Shown here: positions 55,105 to 63,838 of the stretch, piece after piece
How positions within the stretch are numbered: the stretch's first letter is position 1
Layout: every line of letters starts with the position of its first letter
NCBI GenBank assembly: GCA_014268975.2
Contig: CP077096.1
Coordinates: forward strand, 3,199,501-3,263,500
Origin: Pseudomonas wayambapalatensis
GTDB lineage: Bacteria; Pseudomonadota; Gammaproteobacteria; Pseudomonadales; Pseudomonadaceae
Length of the DNA: 64,000 nucleotides
Direction: 5' to 3'
Notes under the pieces: generated by a model
Database searches by the model: none
What the model was told of the DNA's origin: nothing
Seen by the model: the letters and a program-made list of their open reading frames with translations, nothing else
Program-made: the position numbers and the translations under genes

Positions 55105-55938
55105 TCAGGTGGCCCAGATGCGCGGCGGGCTCGGCGCCAGGCCCAGTACGGCCGGGCGCAACAGATGCCAGAGGCGCTGCAGGGTGCGTTGCACGTGTTG
55201 GTTGTCGTTATCGAGCAGGCGAATCACCAGCAACGGCCCGAGCAGGGTCGCGCCAGCCGGGGTTTCCACGTCGTCGAGCAGCTGGCGTACCTGCTCGAGC
55301 AGGGCCGTATCGGCAGGTGCGGCGCAGAACGTCGCGACCAGCGGATAACCGCCGAGTTTTTCCAGGTGCCCGCCTTCTATGCGCAGGCGCTCGTGGAGCC
55401 CCGGGTCGTCCGGCAGCTCGACGCGCAGTCGGCTGTCGAGGGCGCCATGATCGAAGCGCTCGCTCATCACCGGACGCCCCAGGCACAGGGTTTCCCAGGC
55501 CAGCAGGCGGGCGCCGGGTTCGAGGGTGAAACGGCTGTCGAGCCGGGCGCGAGCGCCATCGAAGAAGATGCTGTCGTGGGGCAGCCACTCCAGCGAGCTG
55601 TCGGCCGCCAGGTGGAAGCGCTGCGCCAGGTGCGCGGTCGGGCCGATGCTGCGGTAGAACTTGCTCGCGCCAGGCATGGTCAGCAGCGCGTGGCTGCCAG
55701 GTTCCAGGTGGATATCGAGCTCGAGCCGGTCACCGGCGACGACGCCACCTGGGGGATGAAGGATGTAGACATGGCACGGCGCGCCTTCGGGATAAAAAGG
55801 GCGCTGCACCAAAAGAGGGCCAAAATGCTTTCGTGCACCAAGACGAGTCGTATCCCCGCGTTTGACGAAGCGCAATTGCAGGTGTGCACTCCAGCCGGAA
55901 TCGCTCCCAGGTTGTTCGATTTGTTGCGCGGACGACAT
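55105..55938 (-). CDS. ureD: Urease accessory protein UreD
   Basis: The 277-residue protein has the UreD/UreH pattern: [43 protein letters not shown] and [12 protein letters not shown]. It binds apourease first and recruits UreF and UreG. First gene of the ureDABCE-J-FG operon, preceded by a 347-bp gap that should contain the promoter. Confidence 0.95.
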   Translation of the reverse strand: MSSAQQIEQPGSDSGWSAHLQLRFVKRGDTTRLGARKHFGPLLVQRPFYPEGAPCHVYILHPPGGVVAGDRLELDIHLEPGSHALLTMPGASKFYRSIGPTAHLAQRFHLAADSSLEWLPHDSIFFDGARARLDSRFTLEPGARLLAWETLCLGRPVMSERFDHGALDSRLRVELPDDPGLHERLRIEGGHLEKLGGYPLVATFCAAPADTALLEQVRQLLDDVETPAGATLLGPLLVIRLLDNDNQHVQRTLQRLWHLLRPAVLGLAPSPPRIWAT

Positions 55939-56285
55939 CCTGCAGCCCCTGAAATCCGTGGTGTTGCTAATTTTTGGCTGATCTGTCGCGTTTACCTACG
56001 ATGGGGTACGCAATGACCGCTTGTCTGAAACTGCTGAACTGATATAGCAGGTTGCGGGCCAACTACGCAGATGAACGAAGATGAAATTCTTCGACCTGCG
56101 CTCCGGGATAGGGCGGCACGCACAACTGGAGAGCGGGTGTGAGCCCGGTTTCGGTGCTCATGGGCATCGGGTCTGTGCCAGATACTGCGATAAAGGGCAG
56201 CGCGAATTTCGCCAGACGACGTTGCGACAATCGACCACACCACGACCGCCACCCTCCCCGCCATCCGAATGGTAGATTCGCGGCC
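55939..56285. other. Divergent intergenic region between ureD and the DUF2946 gene
   Basis: No coding frame in these 347 bp is convincing. The left part near ureD is relatively AT-rich. A sigma54-like site on the minus strand (56046-56061) is listed separately. The right part contains GGGTGTGAGCCCGG-type stem sequence but lacks the B12-box and core of a cobalamin riboswitch. I could not place a clear sigma70 promoter or Fur/CopR-type operator. Confidence 0.4.
56046..56061 (-). promoter_or_regulatory. Possible sigma54 promoter of the urease operon
   Basis: On the minus strand TGGCCCG-CAAC-CTGCT matches the sigma54 consensus TGGCACG-N4-TTGCW with GG and GC correctly spaced; two positions differ. 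It stands about 108 bp before the ureD start. Urease genes in Pseudomonas are nitrogen-controlled, which makes a sigma54/NtrC promoter reasonable. A match this short can arise by chance. Confidence 0.35.
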
Positions 56286-56696
56286 ATGAAAACCACCCGT
56301 CGGACACGTTCGCTGACCGCCTGGACGCTCTATGCCAGCGTGCTGTTCAGCCTGTTGCTCTGTGGCCTGCACCACGGCCAGATGAGCGGCCTGCGTCTGT
56401 CGGGCCTGGACGGTGGTTTCTGCGCCCTCGACAGTACCGGCAAAGGCCCGGCCATCGACCTGGGCGACAGCAGCAGCGACCAGCACATGGCCCAGCTCGA
56501 TTGCCCGGTGTGCTCCTCCCTTGCGCTGGCCGTGCCACTGAGTGGCAGTCTCTGGTCATTCCCTGCGGCGCATGGCGGGCAACCCTCGCCGATCATCGTG
56601 CGCAGCTGGGCGCAGCCGCCCCCACGCTATCTGCGCCCCGCCATCCCGCCCCGCGCCTCCCCGTCCGACCTCCCCGCAGCAGCGACCTTCGCCTGA
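56286..56696 (+). CDS. DUF2946 family protein
   Basis: The 136-residue protein has an N-terminal membrane segment (LTAWTLYASVLFSLLLCG), an HHGQMSG motif, a conserved DCPVCSS motif and a Pro-rich tail. This is the DUF2946 pattern; members often sit next to TonB-dependent copper receptors and may be metal (copper) related, but no function is shown. It is 63 bp ahead of the receptor gene, with a perfect 7-bp hairpin (GGGCACG/CGTGCCC) between them. Confidence 0.8.
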   Translation: MKTTRRTRSLTAWTLYASVLFSLLLCGLHHGQMSGLRLSGLDGGFCALDSTGKGPAIDLGDSSSDQHMAQLDCPVCSSLALAVPLSGSLWSFPAAHGGQPSPIIVRSWAQPPPRYLRPAIPPRASPSDLPAAATFA

Positions 56697-56759
56697 CCCC
56701 AGGCGGGCACGCCCGTGCCCGTGGGTCAGCCATGACCTTTGCGTGGAAATCACTACAAC

Positions 56760-58913
56760 ATGATCCGCAACACTTCTCTGGTGCTCCTGATGGGCGCCAC
56801 CTGCACCTGTGCCTGGGCCGACGTCGCCCCCGTGCAACTCGACGCCACCACCATCGACGCCGAACAGCAGTCGCCCTCTGGCGTGCAACTGGACGAACCG
56901 ATTCGCACCGGCTCGCGCCTGGGCCTCACGGCACGGCAGACACCGGCTTCGGTCAGCGTCTCGGACCGCCGGGTGATCGAGCAGCGTGACGCCAAGGACA
57001 GTCAGGACGTGATCAACGCCATGACCGGCGTCAATGCCTCGGCCAACCCCGGCTACGGCGGCTTCGTCGCCTACCGAGGCTTCACCCAGAACCAGGTGAC
57101 CCAGCTCTACAACGGCATCAACCTGGGCTACAGCAGCGCCACCCGCCCGGTGGATGCGTGGGTGCTGGATCGGGTCGAACTGATCGGCGGCCCGTCGTCG
57201 TTTCTGCATGGCGCCGGCGCCGTGGGGGGCTCGATCAACTACATCACCAAGCTCGCCAGCCGCGACGCGCAAACCCTCGATGGGCGCATCCGCTACGGCA
57301 GCTACGACGACTCGGAAGTCGCCTTCGGCATCAACCAGGCCCTGGCCAAGAACCCCGCCGATGCCCGCCACTTCGCACGCCTGGACTTCAGCCACAGCCA
57401 GGGCAATGGCTACATTGACCGCAACCAGCGCAACACCGACAGCCTGGCCTTCTCGTTGCTCAGCGACCTCTCGCCCAACCTCACCCACACCTTGGCGCTG
57501 GAGTACCAGGAAGACAAAGAGGACAGCCCCTACTGGGGCTCGCCCATCCTGCCGGGGCGCAGCACCCTGAAGATCGACAAGAGCCGCCGCTTCGAAAACT
57601 ACAACGTCGCCGATGGGCGCTACGAGCAGCGTGTACGCTGGCTGCGTTCGATCCTCGATTACCAGGTGAGCGACACTACCAGCGTGCAGAACACCCTCTA
57701 CCACTACAATGCCCAGCGTGATTACCGCAACCTCGAAGGCTACCGCTACAACAGCGACGGCAACGTGGTGCGCTCCAGCCCCTACCTGCAACGCCACCAG
57801 CAGAGCGTGATCGGCGATCGTGTCGAGCTGCGCCACGACAACAGCCTGTTCGGCCTGAGCAGCCAGTGGTCGCTGGGGCTGGACTGGTCGAGCATGCACC
57901 AGACTCTGTACCCGACCTCGGGCAGCTACAGCGACGTGGTCGATCCGGATCACTTCGATCCCGGCAGTTTCTACGACATTCCCGGCGTCAATCGCGGCCT
58001 GACCAAACAGCGACGCAACGAGGTGCTCAACCGCGCGCTGTTCGCCGAGAATCGCCTGGAACTGACCGACCGCCTGGCGCTGCTGACGGCCCTGCGCTAC
58101 GACTACCTGGACATGCAGGTCACCAACTACGGCCCGGTCAGCCCCAGTTCGCCGGCCTATTTCGAGCGCCGCTGGGAGCCACTGTCCGGGCGCATCGGCC
58201 TGACCTACGAGCTGACCCCGACAGCCAGCGTCTACCTGCAGTACAGCAACTCCGCCGACCTGCCGGCCGGCTCGCTGGCATCGGCGACCTATTCCAACGT
58301 CGGGTTGTTCGACCTGTCCAAGGGCGAGCAGTGGGAGGCCGGTAGCAAGTTCGACTTCCTTGACGGACGCGGCGCCGCCACCGTGGCGGTCTACCAGATC
58401 GTGCGCAAGGATTTCGCGGTGCGTGATTCCAACGACCCCAACCTGACGGTTCAGGCGGGTCAGCAGACCTCGCGCGGTATCGAGCTTTCCGGGCGCCTGC
58501 AGGTCACGCCCAGGCTGCTGGCCGAGGCCAACTACGCCTATGTCGATGCCCGTTACGATGAGTTCAACGAGGCGGTAGGTGGTGTGTCGGTGTCACGCAA
58601 GGGCAATGCACCGGTGAACGTGCCAGCCAATGTCGCCAACCTGTGGCTGACCTATGCCTTCACCCGTGACTGGTCGGCCGGCGTGGATGCCCGCTACGTC
58701 GATTCGGTCTACGCCGACAACGCCAACAGCCTCAAGGCCCCCGCCTACACCCTGTTCGGCGCCTTCGCCCGCTATCGCCTGGACGAGCACACCACCCTCA
58801 CCGGCCGTGTACGCAACCTGACCGATGAGGTGTATGCCAAGCAGGCCTATGGGCAGCAGTACTACATGGGCGCACCGCGTACCTTCGAGGTGGCGATGGA
58901 TGTGAAGTTCTAG
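56760..58913 (+). CDS. TonB-dependent outer-membrane receptor, possible metal/siderophore importer
   Basis: The 717-residue protein has a signal peptide (cleavage after about CAWA, residue 20), a plug domain with QTPASVSVSDRRVIEQRDAKD, GGFVAYRGFTQNQV, DAWVLDRVELIGGPSSFLHGAGAVGGSINY and a 22-strand type barrel ending in the aromatic VKF. This is the siderophore-receptor type of TonB-dependent transporter. The neighbouring DUF2946 gene suggests copper or another metal complex as ligand, but ferric siderophore is as likely by sequence. Its stop TAG lies in the left arm of a long inverted repeat. Confidence 0.92.
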   Translation: MIRNTSLVLLMGATCTCAWADVAPVQLDATTIDAEQQSPSGVQLDEPIRTGSRLGLTARQTPASVSVSDRRVIEQRDAKDSQDVINAMTGVNASANPGYGGFVAYRGFTQNQVTQLYNGINLGYSSATRPVDAWVLDRVELIGGPSSFLHGAGAVGGSINYITKLASRDAQTLDGRIRYGSYDDSEVAFGINQALAKNPADARHFARLDFSHSQGNGYIDRNQRNTDSLAFSLLSDLSPNLTHTLALEYQEDKEDSPYWGSPILPGRSTLKIDKSRRFENYNVADGRYEQRVRWLRSILDYQVSDTTSVQNTLYHYNAQRDYRNLEGYRYNSDGNVVRSSPYLQRHQQSVIGDRVELRHDNSLFGLSSQWSLGLDWSSMHQTLYPTSGSYSDVVDPDHFDPGSFYDIPGVNRGLTKQRRNEVLNRALFAENRLELTDRLALLTALRYDYLDMQVTNYGPVSPSSPAYFERRWEPLSGRIGLTYELTPTASVYLQYSNSADLPAGSLASATYSNVGLFDLSKGEQWEAGSKFDFLDGRGAATVAVYQIVRKDFAVRDSNDPNLTVQAGQQTSRGIELSGRLQVTPRLLAEANYAYVDARYDEFNEAVGGVSVSRKGNAPVNVPANVANLWLTYAFTRDWSAGVDARYVDSVYADNANSLKAPAYTLFGAFARYRLDEHTTLTGRVRNLTDEVYAKQAYGQQYYMGAPRTFEVAMDVKF

Positions 58914-59073
58914 GGTCTGTATGAAAAGCCTTGAGACGAAGGTCAGGCAAGGCGAAAACAGCCGAGGAACGGCCGGGGTCGCGCTCGACTTTACAGGTTG
59001 TAAATGAGCATTCCGAGGCTGTTTTCAACGCAGCATCACCGAGTATCAAGGCTTTTCGTGCAGAGCCTAGAAC
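58907..59073. repeat. Long inverted-repeat (MITE-like) element between convergent genes
   Basis: The two ends, 58907-58934 and 59046-59073, are 28-bp inverted repeats with about three mismatches, starting GTTCTAGG. A second internal pair, GAAAACAGCC near 58953 and GGCTGTTTTC near 59017, is nested inside. The stop codons of both flanking genes (TAG at 58911-58913 and at 59069-59067) lie in the arms. There is no open frame inside. It looks like a small non-autonomous mobile element or a relic that now provides both gene ends and possibly bidirectional termination. Confidence 0.7.
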
Positions 59074-60278
59074 AAGCCGGACACCGGTGGGCGGGTACCC
59101 TTGAGCTGCCAGGCACCCACCACCGCCGCCTTCCACTGCCGTGGATTGTGGTTGGCCACGGTGCGGGCGTTGCGCCAATGGCGGTCGAGATTGTGCGCAC
59201 GCCCGGTGGTCGACGCGCCTCCCACGTCGAACACTGTCTCGGCCGCCTTGAGCGCAAGCTCCGCCACCAGGTACTGGGCCTGCGCGACTTCGAGCGCGGC
59301 CTGCTCCACCGCTGCCTCGTCCGACTGCGCCGCCCAGGCCCGGTCGATCGTGGCGGCCGCCTTCAGCACCAGCGCCTCGGCGCCATAGGCGCGCGCCGCG
59401 ATATCGCCCACGCTCAGTTCAACATAGGGGTCATCCACCGAACGACTGGCCGTACTGTGCTTGATCGGCCGGGCATGCTCGCGGGCGAAACGGGTGGCGT
59501 CGTCCAGCGCATTGCGGGCGATCCCGGCCAGCACGGTGCCCAGGAACAGTTGCAGGAACGGCGTCACCAGCGTGCGCTTGCCCTCCTCCACGGTACGCGT
59601 GCGCAGTTCGCGCGCCTCCACCCGCACATTGCGCAGGTGCGTGGTGCCGCTGGCGGTCAGGCGCTGGCCCATGGCATCGAAATCATCGACCAGCTCCAGG
59701 CCGTCGCGGTCACGCGGAAGGATGAACGACACCGGTTGCTCGTCCTCATCCAGCGCCACCGCGCTGACATAGTCGGCGAACAGCGCCCCGGTGCTGTAGA
59801 ACTTGCTGCCATTGGCGCGATAGTGGTCACCCTCGCGGACCAGCCGCGCAGCGATGGCACCATTGGCGCCGCCCAGTTCCCAGCCTGCATTGCCGATCAC
59901 CGCACCTTGCAGGTAGCGCGCAAACCAGCGCTCGCGCTCCTGTTCGGCATCGTCTGCGCCCGACACCAGCAGGCCCTCGACAAAGGCGAAACCCGGGCGC
60001 AGGGCCTGGGCAACGTTGGAGTCGGCCGAGGCGATCTTCAGCAGCAATTCGATGACATCGCTCACCGACCCACCGGGCCCACCATAGCGGGTCGGGATGC
60101 GCACGGTGTAGAGCCCGGCCGCAGCCAGCCGGGCGATGGCTTCGAACGGCAACTGGCGCTCACGCTCGCGCTCGGCCGCACCGGCGGCGATGTCTGGCAG
60201 CAGCGCATCGATGCGCGTCTTCAAGGCCTCCACAGTGGCGGCCGGCGCCTGGGAGGGGAAACGTTGGAAGGTGGTCAT
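59067..60278 (-). CDS. Acyl-CoA-dehydrogenase-fold flavin monooxygenase (SfnB/DszC-like)
   Basis: The 403-residue protein has the acyl-CoA dehydrogenase fold: IARLAAAGLYTVRIPTRYGGPGGS, a mid-barrel GNAGWELGGANGAIAARLVREGD and a C-terminal helical part with VFDVGGASTT and HWRNARTVANHNPRQWK, the C-terminal pattern of DszC/SfnB-type FMNH2-dependent monooxygenases instead of true acyl-CoA dehydrogenases. It probably oxidises an organosulfur compound. The ATG at 60278 has AAGGA seven bases before. It is 10 bp downstream of an oligopeptide-type ABC ATPase, so it is in that operon. Its TAG lies in the inverted repeat. Confidence 0.85.
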   Translation of the reverse strand: MTTFQRFPSQAPAATVEALKTRIDALLPDIAAGAAERERERQLPFEAIARLAAAGLYTVRIPTRYGGPGGSVSDVIELLLKIASADSNVAQALRPGFAFVEGLLVSGADDAEQERERWFARYLQGAVIGNAGWELGGANGAIAARLVREGDHYRANGSKFYSTGALFADYVSAVALDEDEQPVSFILPRDRDGLELVDDFDAMGQRLTASGTTHLRNVRVEARELRTRTVEEGKRTLVTPFLQLFLGTVLAGIARNALDDATRFAREHARPIKHSTASRSVDDPYVELSVGDIAARAYGAEALVLKAAATIDRAWAAQSDEAAVEQAALEVAQAQYLVAELALKAAETVFDVGGASTTGRAHNLDRHWRNARTVANHNPRQWKAAVVGAWQLKGTRPPVSGLF

Positions 60279-60288
60279 GGGGCAATCC

Positions 60289-61998
60289 TTAAATGGCGAT
60301 TTTCCAGAGGCGTGATTCATCGAACAGGTCGAAGGCTTCGTGTTCCAGGTCCAGCGGCGGCACCACCAGCTCGGCGCCGCTGCCCGGCAGGCGCGGCACC
60401 GAGCCGAGCAGGCGGCGGGTGTATTCGTGGGCAGGCTGCTCGAACAACTGCTCGACCGGCGCATGCTCGACCACCTGGCCATGGCGCATCACCAGCACGT
60501 CATCGCTGACATGGCGAATCACCCCAAGATCGTGGGAGATGAACAGATAGGCCAGGCCCAACGCATCCTGCAGGTCCGCCAGCAGGTCGAGCACCTGGGC
60601 TTGCACCGATACATCCAACGCCGACACAGGCTCGTCGCAGATGATCAGCTTCGGCTCACTGGCGATGGCGCGGGCGATCGCCACACGCTGGCGCTGGCCG
60701 CCGGAGAGCTGCAACGGCCGGCGGCTGGCCAGGCTGGCCGGCAGGCGCACTTGCTCGAGCAGCACCTGGATACGCGCCGGGCGCGCGGCGGCCTCGACGC
60801 CCGCTACCTGCAAGGCGTCGTCAAGGATCTGCGCCACGGTCCAGCGCGGATCGAACGAACCCAGCGGGTCCTGGTAGATCACGCTGATCTGCTGGCGTAG
60901 CGGGCGGCGGCGGGCTTCGCTTACGGCATCGTTCGGGCGGTTCCATGGCTGGCCGCGATACAGCACCTCGCCCTGGTCCGGTTGCAGCAGCCCGAGGGCA
61001 ATGCGCGCGACCGTGGTCTTGCCCGAGCCGGACTCACCGACGATGCCCAGGGTACGCCCGGCACGCAGGGTGAAGTCCACGCCCTGCACCACCTGGCGCA
61101 CCACCCCGTCAGGGCCGGTGTAGCGCTTGCCCAGGCCTCGGGCCTGCAGCAGCACCTCGCCAGGCACGGCGCTACGCGGTACACGCTCGCCCGCACGCGT
61201 TGACGAGAGGCGGCTGCCACCCGGATGCTCCGCCGGCACCGCGGCCAACAGCGCCTGGGTATAGGGATGCTGTGGCTGACGCAGCACCTGCTGCATCGGC
61301 CCCTGCTCCACCACCTCGCCATGGCGCAGCACCACCACCTCATCGGCCAGTTGCGCGACCACCGCCAGGTCATGGCTGATGATCAGCAACGATGAACCCC
61401 GCGCCTTGATCTGCTGGAACACCTCAAGAATCTGCGCCTGGACCGTGGCATCGAGCGCAGTGGTGGGTTCATCGGCGATCACCAGCGCCGGTTCCAGTGC
61501 CAGCGCACTGGCGATCAGCGCTCGCTGGCGCAGCCCCCCAGAAAGCTGGCCTGGCCGCTGCCGCGCACGCAACGCCACGTCCGGCACCCCGACCCGTTCG
61601 AGCAGCGTCAGTACGCGCGCAGCGCGCTGCGCCCGATCTCCATAGCCATGGGTCTGCAACACCTCGAGGATTTCCTTGCCCACGGGCCGCAGCGGGTCGA
61701 GCGACACCAACGCATCCTGCAGCACGAAGCCGATATCCTTGCCACGCACCGCACGCCATTGACGCTCGCTCAGGGCCAGCAGGTCGCGACCGGCAAAGCC
61801 CAAGGTGCGCGCGGTCACCTCGCCACGCGCGCCCACCAGCCCAACCAGGCTGCGGGCGCTGACGCTCTTGCCCGAGCCAGACTCCCCCACCAGGGCCACA
61901 CAGCGACCCGGCGCCAGGGTAAAGGACAGTTCGCGCACCACACTGCGGCCTTCGAACGTCACGTTCAGGCCATCGACGATCAAGGTCTTGTCGCTCAT
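60289..61998 (-). CDS. Fused tandem ABC transporter ATPase (Dpp/Opp type)
   Basis: The 569-residue protein contains two complete ABC ATPase units: Walker A GESGSGKSVSARSL (about 38-51) and GESGSGKTTVARIA (about 320-335), signature motifs LSGGLRQR and LSGGQRQR, and Walker B-type LVIADEP and LIICDEP. This is the DppD-DppF arrangement fused in one chain. It powers the permease pair encoded next. Four-base overlap (ATGA) with the upstream permease. It fits oligopeptide/nickel-class importers, often used for organosulfur or glutathione-like substrates. Confidence 0.93.
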   Translation of the reverse strand: MSDKTLIVDGLNVTFEGRSVVRELSFTLAPGRCVALVGESGSGKSVSARSLVGLVGARGEVTARTLGFAGRDLLALSERQWRAVRGKDIGFVLQDALVSLDPLRPVGKEILEVLQTHGYGDRAQRAARVLTLLERVGVPDVALRARQRPGQLSGGLRQRALIASALALEPALVIADEPTTALDATVQAQILEVFQQIKARGSSLLIISHDLAVVAQLADEVVVLRHGEVVEQGPMQQVLRQPQHPYTQALLAAVPAEHPGGSRLSSTRAGERVPRSAVPGEVLLQARGLGKRYTGPDGVVRQVVQGVDFTLRAGRTLGIVGESGSGKTTVARIALGLLQPDQGEVLYRGQPWNRPNDAVSEARRRPLRQQISVIYQDPLGSFDPRWTVAQILDDALQVAGVEAAARPARIQVLLEQVRLPASLASRRPLQLSGGQRQRVAIARAIASEPKLIICDEPVSALDVSVQAQVLDLLADLQDALGLAYLFISHDLGVIRHVSDDVLVMRHGQVVEHAPVEQLFEQPAHEYTRRLLGSVPRLPGSGAELVVPPLDLEHEAFDLFDESRLWKIAI

Positions 61999-62858
61999 GG
62001 CAGGCGGCCCTCCAGGCGGTGTTGAAGGTAGCGTCCGGCCGCAGTGGTCGCCAACGTGGTGAGCACGATGAACAGGCCGGGGAAAAAGGTCAGCCACCAG
62101 GCGCTGGCAATGAAATCACGGCCCATCGACAGCATGGTGCCCCACTCAGGCGCCGGTGGTCGGGCACCAAGCCCCAGGAAACTCAGGGCAGATGCCCAGA
62201 CGATGGCTTGACCGACGCCCATGGTCAGGGTCACCACCAGCGGGCGCATGGCATTGGGCAGCAACTGACGCAGGACAATGCGGGCGGTCGGGTGCCCCAG
62301 CGCCCGCGCCGCTTCGATATAGCCCGAATTGCGTACCGCCAGCACCTGGCCACGGACCATCCGCGCATAGCCAGGCGCCCCACCCAGCCCGGTGGCGATG
62401 ATCAGCGGACCGACACCGCTGCCGAACACCGCCACGAACAGCAGCGCCAGCACCAGGCTGGGAAAGGCGAACAGCACCTCCAGCAGCCAGCCCACGCCAC
62501 GGTCCACCCGCGCCCCGCCCAATCCGCCGAGCAGCCCGAGGCTGACGGCGATGGTCATCGACAGCAAGGTTGCCGCCACACCGATCAGCAGGCTCTGACG
62601 CGCGCCGTGGACGATACGCGCGAAGATGTCGCGCCCCGACTGGTCGGTGCCCAGCCAGTGCGTCCAGCTCGGCGCCTGGAACGCCTCGCGCGGCACGATC
62701 GCCAGCGGGTCGATGCGGGTGAACAGCCCAGGCGCCAGCGCCGCCAGCAACAGCGCGAGCAGGAACAGGATCGCCAGGCTCGCCCCCAGCGGCGGCCACT
62801 GCAAGCGACGTTGTCGACGCAGCGGCGCCTGGCTGTGTTCCAGAATAAGGTCGCTCAT
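61995..62858 (-). CDS. ABC transporter permease (DppC-like)
   Basis: The 287-residue protein has six membrane segments and the DppC family pattern: an N-terminal LGASLAILFLLALLLAALAPGLF segment, HWLGTDQSGRDIFARIVHGARQSL and the EAA loop GYIEAARALGHPTARIVLRQLLPN. It forms the second half of the inner-membrane channel. Overlaps its neighbours by four bases on each side (ATGA), giving a coupled operon. Confidence 0.93.
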   Translation of the reverse strand: MSDLILEHSQAPLRRQRRLQWPPLGASLAILFLLALLLAALAPGLFTRIDPLAIVPREAFQAPSWTHWLGTDQSGRDIFARIVHGARQSLLIGVAATLLSMTIAVSLGLLGGLGGARVDRGVGWLLEVLFAFPSLVLALLFVAVFGSGVGPLIIATGLGGAPGYARMVRGQVLAVRNSGYIEAARALGHPTARIVLRQLLPNAMRPLVVTLTMGVGQAIVWASALSFLGLGARPPAPEWGTMLSMGRDFIASAWWLTFFPGLFIVLTTLATTAAGRYLQHRLEGRLP

Positions 62859-63838
62859 GCGCTCGCCTCCTGTTGGCGTGGGTCGATCCATTGGTAGAGC
62901 AGGTCCACGAGAATGTTGGCCAGCACGTAGGCTGCAGCCACCACCAGGGTGATGCCGATCACCAGCGGCAGATCCTGCAGTTGCACCGCCTGGTACAACT
63001 GACGGCCCACCCCCTTGCGCGAGAAGATCACTTCGCACACCACCGCCCCGCTGATCAGCGCACCGATGGCCCAGCCCGACAGTGACACCCCCGGCAGCAG
63101 GGCGTGGCGCAGGGCATGCCGGAAGCGCACGGCCAGGTCGCTCAGGCCACGGCTGCGGGCGCTGAGAATGAAGGGCTGATCGAGAGTCAGCTCGAGTGAT
63201 TCACGGGTCACCTGGGCGATGAATCCTGCCAGCGGAATGGCCAGGGAGAATGCCGGCAGCACGAGGCTTGCGAGGCTGTCGCTGCCCGCCGGCGGGAACC
63301 AGCGCAAGCCGAAGGCGAACACCGCCAGCAGCACCACCCCCAGCCAGAAGTGCGGCAAGGCGGCGCTGAGGGTTTCGGCCAGCGAGGCCAGCCCGCCGAT
63401 GAGCCGGCCACGGCCGGCGGTGACCACCGTCAACAGCAGCACCAGCAACCAGGCCAGCACCAGCGCGGCGAACGTCAGCTCGAGGGTTGCCCCGGCCTGT
63501 TCGGCCAGCACTCGGGTCACGGGCTGGTGCTGGGAGTAGGACTGGCCCAGGTCGCCCTGCACCAGACGCCCGAGATACAGCACGTATTGCACCGGTAGCG
63601 GTTTGTCCAGGCCGTACTCGCGCCGGGTCGCCTCGATGGCTTCCGGCGTCGGGTTGCCGGTGGTGCCGCCAAGAATCGCCAGCACCGGGTCGCCCGGCAT
63701 CAGGCGCAGGGCGAAGAAGGTCAGGGTCGCCACCGCCCACAGCACCAGCAGGCCGCCGCCCAGGCGAATGGCGGCGCGGCGTGCGAGCGCACCCAGGCGC
63801 TCGCGACGGGGATCGGTCAGGGTCGTCGGGTCGCTCAT
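62855..63838 (-). CDS. ABC transporter permease (DppB-like)
   Basis: The 327-residue protein has six membrane segments and DppB hallmarks: TLTFFALRLMPGDPVLAILGG, the YGLDKPLPVQYVLYLGRLVQGDLGQSY segment and the EAA-like SARSRGLSDLAVRFRHALRHALLP loop. The start at 63838 is in an ATGA overlap with the stop of the binding-protein gene; an ATG four codons earlier is inside that gene. It pairs with the DppC-like permease. Confidence 0.93.
   Translation of the reverse strand: MSDPTTLTDPRRERLGALARRAAIRLGGGLLVLWAVATLTFFALRLMPGDPVLAILGGTTGNPTPEAIEATRREYGLDKPLPVQYVLYLGRLVQGDLGQSYSQHQPVTRVLAEQAGATLELTFAALVLAWLLVLLLTVVTAGRGRLIGGLASLAETLSAALPHFWLGVVLLAVFAFGLRWFPPAGSDSLASLVLPAFSLAIPLAGFIAQVTRESLELTLDQPFILSARSRGLSDLAVRFRHALRHALLPGVSLSGWAIGALISGAVVCEVIFSRKGVGRQLYQAVQLQDLPLVIGITLVVAAAYVLANILVDLLYQWIDPRQQEASA

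Noticed and set aside
56110..56200. Second cobalamin-riboswitch-like stretch before the DUF2946 gene
   Set aside because: GGTGTGAGCCCGG and CGGTGCTC recall parts of the element, but the GCCCCCGCAACGG core and the B12 box are missing.
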